The notes below the pieces were generated by a model. That model worked only from the letters and a program-made list of their open reading frames with translations. It searched no databases and was not told the DNA's origin. Source: Anaerolineales bacterium (GTDB lineage Bacteria > Chloroflexota > Anaerolineae > Anaerolineales > Villigracilaceae). Taken from it: a stretch of DNA of 39,438 bases. Of the stretch, positions 37,163 through 39,438 are shown piece after piece; position 1 is the stretch's first letter, and each line of letters begins with the position of its first letter. A program made the translations under genes and the position numbers. The stretch is taken from positions 1-39,438 of the forward strand of contig JAFGKO010000189.1 of NCBI GenBank assembly GCA_016928525.1. The letters are read 5' to 3'.

Positions 37163-38061
37163 AAATTGCAGTCACCGGAGCCTTTTCGTATTCAGGTAAG
37201 TACATCACGCGCCGCCTGTTGGAACGCGGCGAGGAGGTCGTCACGCTGACCGGCCATTCGAACCGACCTGATCCGTTCGCTGGTAAAGTCAAGGTTTGCC
37301 CGCTGAACTTCGAGGATGAAGTGGAACTCATCTCCTCGCTAAAAGGCGTGCACACGTTCTACAACACCTACTGGGTACGCTTCGATCGCGGGGAGAACAC
37401 CCAGCCTCGCGCCGTGGAGAACACACGCAAGCTGGTGAAGGCAGCTGTCAAGGCTGGCGTGCAACGCATCGTGCACATCAGTATTACCAATCCTTCTCCC
37501 GATTCGCACCTGCCCTATTTCTGGGGCAAAGCCGCCAACGAGCAGGCCGTGATCGAATCCGGCATTCCGTATGCCATTTTGCGTCCCACCGTGCTCTTCG
37601 GCACGGAGGACATCCTGATCAACAACATCGCCTGGCTGCTGCGGCGCTTCCCTTTTTTTGCCATTCCCGGCAATGGGAGCTATCGCTTACAGCCCGTTTT
37701 CGTGGACGACCTGGCAGAATTAGCGGTAGATATTGGTTACGCGCAAGACAACATTTTATGGAACGCAGTGGGCCCGGACATTTTCACTTTCGAGGAAATG
37801 GTCCGTTTAATTGCCCGAACGCTCGGACTCAACCGGAGCCTGCTTCATGTTCCCCCAAGGTTGGCCCTGACAGCGGCGCAGTTCCTGAGCATCTTTGTCG
37901 GCGACGTGATGCTCACCCCGGAAGAAGTGGATGGACTGATGGCCGGCCTATTGGTCTCCAGCGAGCCACCCCGTTGCAATACGCATTTGGGGAATTGGTT
38001 GAAAGAAAATAAAGAAAGCGTAGGGATGCGCTACGCGTCTGAGCTGAAGAGGCACTACTGA
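37159..38061 (+). CDS. NAD(P)-binding Rossmann protein (NmrA/NDUFA9-like atypical SDR)
   Basis: A 300-aa atypical short-chain dehydrogenase. The nucleotide motif is IAVTGAFSYSGKYITRRLLERG, a variant GxxxxxG. Further features: VENTRKLVKAAVKAGVQRIVHISI, then YFWGKAANEQAVIESGIPYAILRPTVLFG, which resembles NDUFA9/NmrA-type proteins rather than classical SDRs (no clear Tyr-x3-Lys; YFWGK has the lysine). A substrate-binding C-terminal part ends with NTHLGNWLKENKES. Substrate unknown; some relatives act on quinones or serve as redox sensors. It overlaps the upstream membrane protein by 4 bases and ends at a strong terminator. Confidence 0.87.
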   Translation: MKIAVTGAFSYSGKYITRRLLERGEEVVTLTGHSNRPDPFAGKVKVCPLNFEDEVELISSLKGVHTFYNTYWVRFDRGENTQPRAVENTRKLVKAAVKAGVQRIVHISITNPSPDSHLPYFWGKAANEQAVIESGIPYAILRPTVLFGTEDILINNIAWLLRRFPFFAIPGNGSYRLQPVFVDDLAELAVDIGYAQDNILWNAVGPDIFTFEEMVRLIARTLGLNRSLLHVPPRLALTAAQFLSIFVGDVMLTPEEVDGLMAGLLVSSEPPRCNTHLGNWLKENKESVGMRYASELKRHY

Positions 38062-38064
38062 AAA

Positions 38065-38117
38065 AAAGCACTCCATTCAGGATGAGGGGGCATCCTAAAT
38101 GGAGTGCTTTGATTTTA
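38065..38117 (+). terminator. Strong terminator after the Rossmann-protein gene
   Basis: AAAGCACTCCATT (38065-38077) pairs with AATGGAGTGCTTT (38098-38110); an inner AGGATG/CATCCT stem continues the helix. GATTTTAT follows. It ends the unit begun by the GbsR-type gene. Confidence 0.85.
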
Positions 38118-38189
38118 TATGCCTATTTGGAGATTGTCAAATACGAAAGAGGGGTATTTTCAAGTACTGTGGAGGGGTATACATAACAC

Positions 38190-38233
38190 AACGTAAAGCA
38201 CCACACCCCCAGGGGACTATGGCGCTTTACGTT
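38190..38233 (-). terminator. Hairpin after the phosphatase gene
   Basis: AACGTAAAGCACCA (38190-38203) pairs with TGGCGCTTTACGTT (38220-38233) with one position that is G-U in minus-strand RNA, plus an inner CCCC/GGGG. It begins at the phosphatase stop. No T-run follows. The stretch 38118-38189 holds nothing else I can identify. Confidence 0.6.
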
Positions 38234-38997
38234 CAACCGCGCAGCAAATCCAGGACTTTGGGCTTGAGTGCAGCATTACAGGCCAGGGACTCTCCATATG
38301 CGTGACCTGCTCCCCCCTGCCAACTGCCAAAGAAACCGCCCGCTTCACGAAAAATAACCGGAAACGGACCGCAATCCCAAATATTCATATGGGGATCGAG
38401 CATAGCCTCAGCGCGACCTGTCGCAACCAGTAGGTAACCGTAGGCATCACTCCAGCCACGCATCATGTAGACTGCATCGGAGAGGCGATCGAACAAGCCC
38501 GGTTTCCGACGATTGAAATTTTTATAATTGGTGAAGCAGATACAGGCTCTTTCAAAGGAGGCCTCATCTGAAACACGAGCAGGGCGGCCGTTCCACCAAC
38601 AACCCAGTCCATCCGCGGCACATAGCATCTCATCCAGTGCCGGGTAATAGGCCGCTCCCACGCGGATAACTCCCTCGATCTCCAGGCCAATCAGCACAGC
38701 ATAGAGCGGTACCCCGCGCATAAAAGATTTGGTGCCGTCAATCGGATCGATGATCCAACGAAAAGGCTTGCCCTGTCCAGCCGATTCACCGTATTCCTCG
38801 CCCACAATTGTGTGGTCCGGATAGGTGCGCTCAATCTCGCCGCGGATCAGTTCTTCGGCGGCGCGATCGGCAGCTGTGACAGGAGTATCATCCGCCTTGT
38901 AATCAGGCCGAACGCCGGTCTGGTAATAACCGAGCGTAAGCCGCCCGGCGCGATAGGCCAGGTCAGTCGTGAATTCGAAGTAGTTTTTTAGATTCAT
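38233..38997 (-). CDS. Inositol-monophosphatase-family phosphatase (HisN-like)
   Basis: A 254-aa Mg2+-dependent, Li+-sensitive type phosphatase. The metal and catalytic motifs are complete: HTIVGEEYGES (Glu pair), WIIDPIDGTKSFMRG (DPIDGT) and the second WDCGPFPVIFREAGG (WD). The TKSFMRGVPLYAVLIGL sequence is closest to HisN-type histidinol-phosphate phosphatases, but inositol or other sugar phosphates are possible. No histidine-biosynthesis gene is adjacent. The start is a plain ATG with weak ribosome site. Confidence 0.92.
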   Translation of the reverse strand: MNLKNYFEFTTDLAYRAGRLTLGYYQTGVRPDYKADDTPVTAADRAAEELIRGEIERTYPDHTIVGEEYGESAGQGKPFRWIIDPIDGTKSFMRGVPLYAVLIGLEIEGVIRVGAAYYPALDEMLCAADGLGCWWNGRPARVSDEASFERACICFTNYKNFNRRKPGLFDRLSDAVYMMRGWSDAYGYLLVATGRAEAMLDPHMNIWDCGPFPVIFREAGGFFGSWQGGAGHAYGESLACNAALKPKVLDLLRG

Positions 38998-39030
38998 GGC
39001 CGCGATTATACCCCCCTGCCGATTGAGAAG

Positions 39031-39264
39031 CTAGAATGGCAGCGTTACCCCAATCAGTTTCAACCCGGCATATATGTTAAGCAAACCAACGACTGCCGGC
39101 CAGGGAGCACGCTTGGCAAGTTCGAGCAGGACATCCCAAAAAGACGCGGCTCGCAGTGCAACGCCATTTGTAGCGGGCTTGAGCACGCCAAACCAGACCA
39201 GCAGGGATATGATCTCCATGCCCACACCGACAATAATGAGCAGATAACCAATGACTGTTTGCAT
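39031..39264 (-). CDS. Small two-helix membrane protein
   Basis: A 77-aa protein: MQTVIGYLLIIVGVGMEIIS begins the first helix (about residues 3-27), a short amphipathic section follows, and PAVVGLLNIYAGLKLIGV forms the second. GGAGGTATCT precedes the ATG at 39264, which is better supported than the frame's first ATG at 39333. Function unknown; no obvious partner. Confidence 0.78.
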   Translation of the reverse strand: MQTVIGYLLIIVGVGMEIISLLVWFGVLKPATNGVALRAASFWDVLLELAKRAPWPAVVGLLNIYAGLKLIGVTLPF

Positions 39265-39380
39265 AGATACCTCCAAAATTGAAACTAATGTAATCCTTTG
39301 CACAAGTATAGAACAACTTAGGCGCGAAAGCAATCTCCTGTATGTTCGAGTTTGAAAAGTATCATCTCAAAAAGATGAGA

Positions 39381-39429
39381 GGTGTGGGGTGTTTCGGACG
39401 GGCATAGCCCGTCCGAAACACCCCACACC
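39381..39429. repeat. 23-bp perfect inverted repeat at the window end
   Basis: The arm at 39381-39403 (GGTGTGGGGTGTTTCGG...) pairs without mismatch with 39407-39429 around the loop ATA, followed by CCGTTTTAT. A smaller TCATC/GATGA dyad lies just before (about 39362-39378). It may be a terminator for a plus-strand gene to the right-hand side or an interspersed palindrome; no plus-strand gene ends nearby, which favours a repeat. Confidence 0.8.
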
Positions 39430-39438
39430 CCGTTTTAT

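Noticed and set aside
39031..39333. Longer start of the small membrane protein at 39333
   Set aside because: The extra 23 residues have no ribosome site, whereas GGAGG stands before the ATG at 39264.

Overview
The window looks like chromosomal DNA of a free-living anaerobic or facultative bacterium, most probably Chloroflexota, class Anaerolineae. This rests on gene content and protein style (Aap-type amino-acid ABC operon, RtcB/archease pair, 4-TM VKOR protein, FeoAB, Pro/Thr-rich lipoproteins, GC-rich coding with many short palindromic intergenic repeats); there is no rRNA or marker gene to prove it. I see no tRNA, rRNA, CRISPR array, transposase, integrase or phage gene. No gap between genes exceeds 300 bases. 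LAYOUT. (1) 1-9.5 kb: a long minus-strand sulfur/electron-transfer cluster. In transcription order: a two-cysteine ArsR regulator, TusA, an MvhD-like protein, a short HdrA (QmoA-like), a long HdrA (QmoB-like), a small winged-helix protein, a QmoC-like HdrC/membrane fusion, a possible 37-aa ORF, DsrE, TusA, a YeeE/YedE sulfur transporter, DsrE, and a 36-aa membrane protein. A LysR regulator faces it at the left end. Inferred role: import a reduced sulfur compound, pass sulfane sulfur along TusA/DsrE carriers, and exchange the electrons with the quinone pool through a Qmo/Hdr-like membrane complex. No dsrAB, aprAB, sat or HdrB is present. (2) 9.6-12.2 kb: archease and RtcB RNA ligase, then a lipoprotein. 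(3) 12.2-16.8 kb: a polar amino-acid ABC transporter operon (binding lipoprotein, two permeases, ATPase) on the minus strand. (4) 16.8-23.4 kb: YbaK-type deacylase, a lone cyclic-nucleotide-binding domain, a Rel (p)ppGpp enzyme, MoeA, a VKOR disulfide protein, a DUF1540-like zinc-cysteine protein with a very acidic tail, and a TrmH/SpoU methyltransferase. (5) 23.4-27.8 kb: cupredoxin lipoprotein, class V aminotransferase, a REP-like palindrome, a CDF-type transporter without its cytosolic domain, an AT-rich probable newcomer with an R-x4-H (HEPN-like) motif, and an XRE regulator/membrane protein pair with two clear operators. (6) 27.8-33.1 kb: an ABC-F ATPase behind a leader that carries a 5-codon ORF and a strong intrinsic terminator, two SAM methyltransferases, a terpenoid-cyclase-fold protein and an N-terminally truncated serpin. 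(7) 33.2-39.4 kb: feoAB, a lipoprotein, a GbsR/MarR regulator with a textbook promoter and operator, a membrane protein plus NAD(P)-binding protein pair, an IMPase-family phosphatase, a small membrane protein and a 23-bp perfect inverted repeat. The best candidates for something undescribed are the Qmo/Hdr-like complex embedded in sulfur-carrier genes, with several altered cysteine sets, and the ABC-F leader next to the XRE operators.
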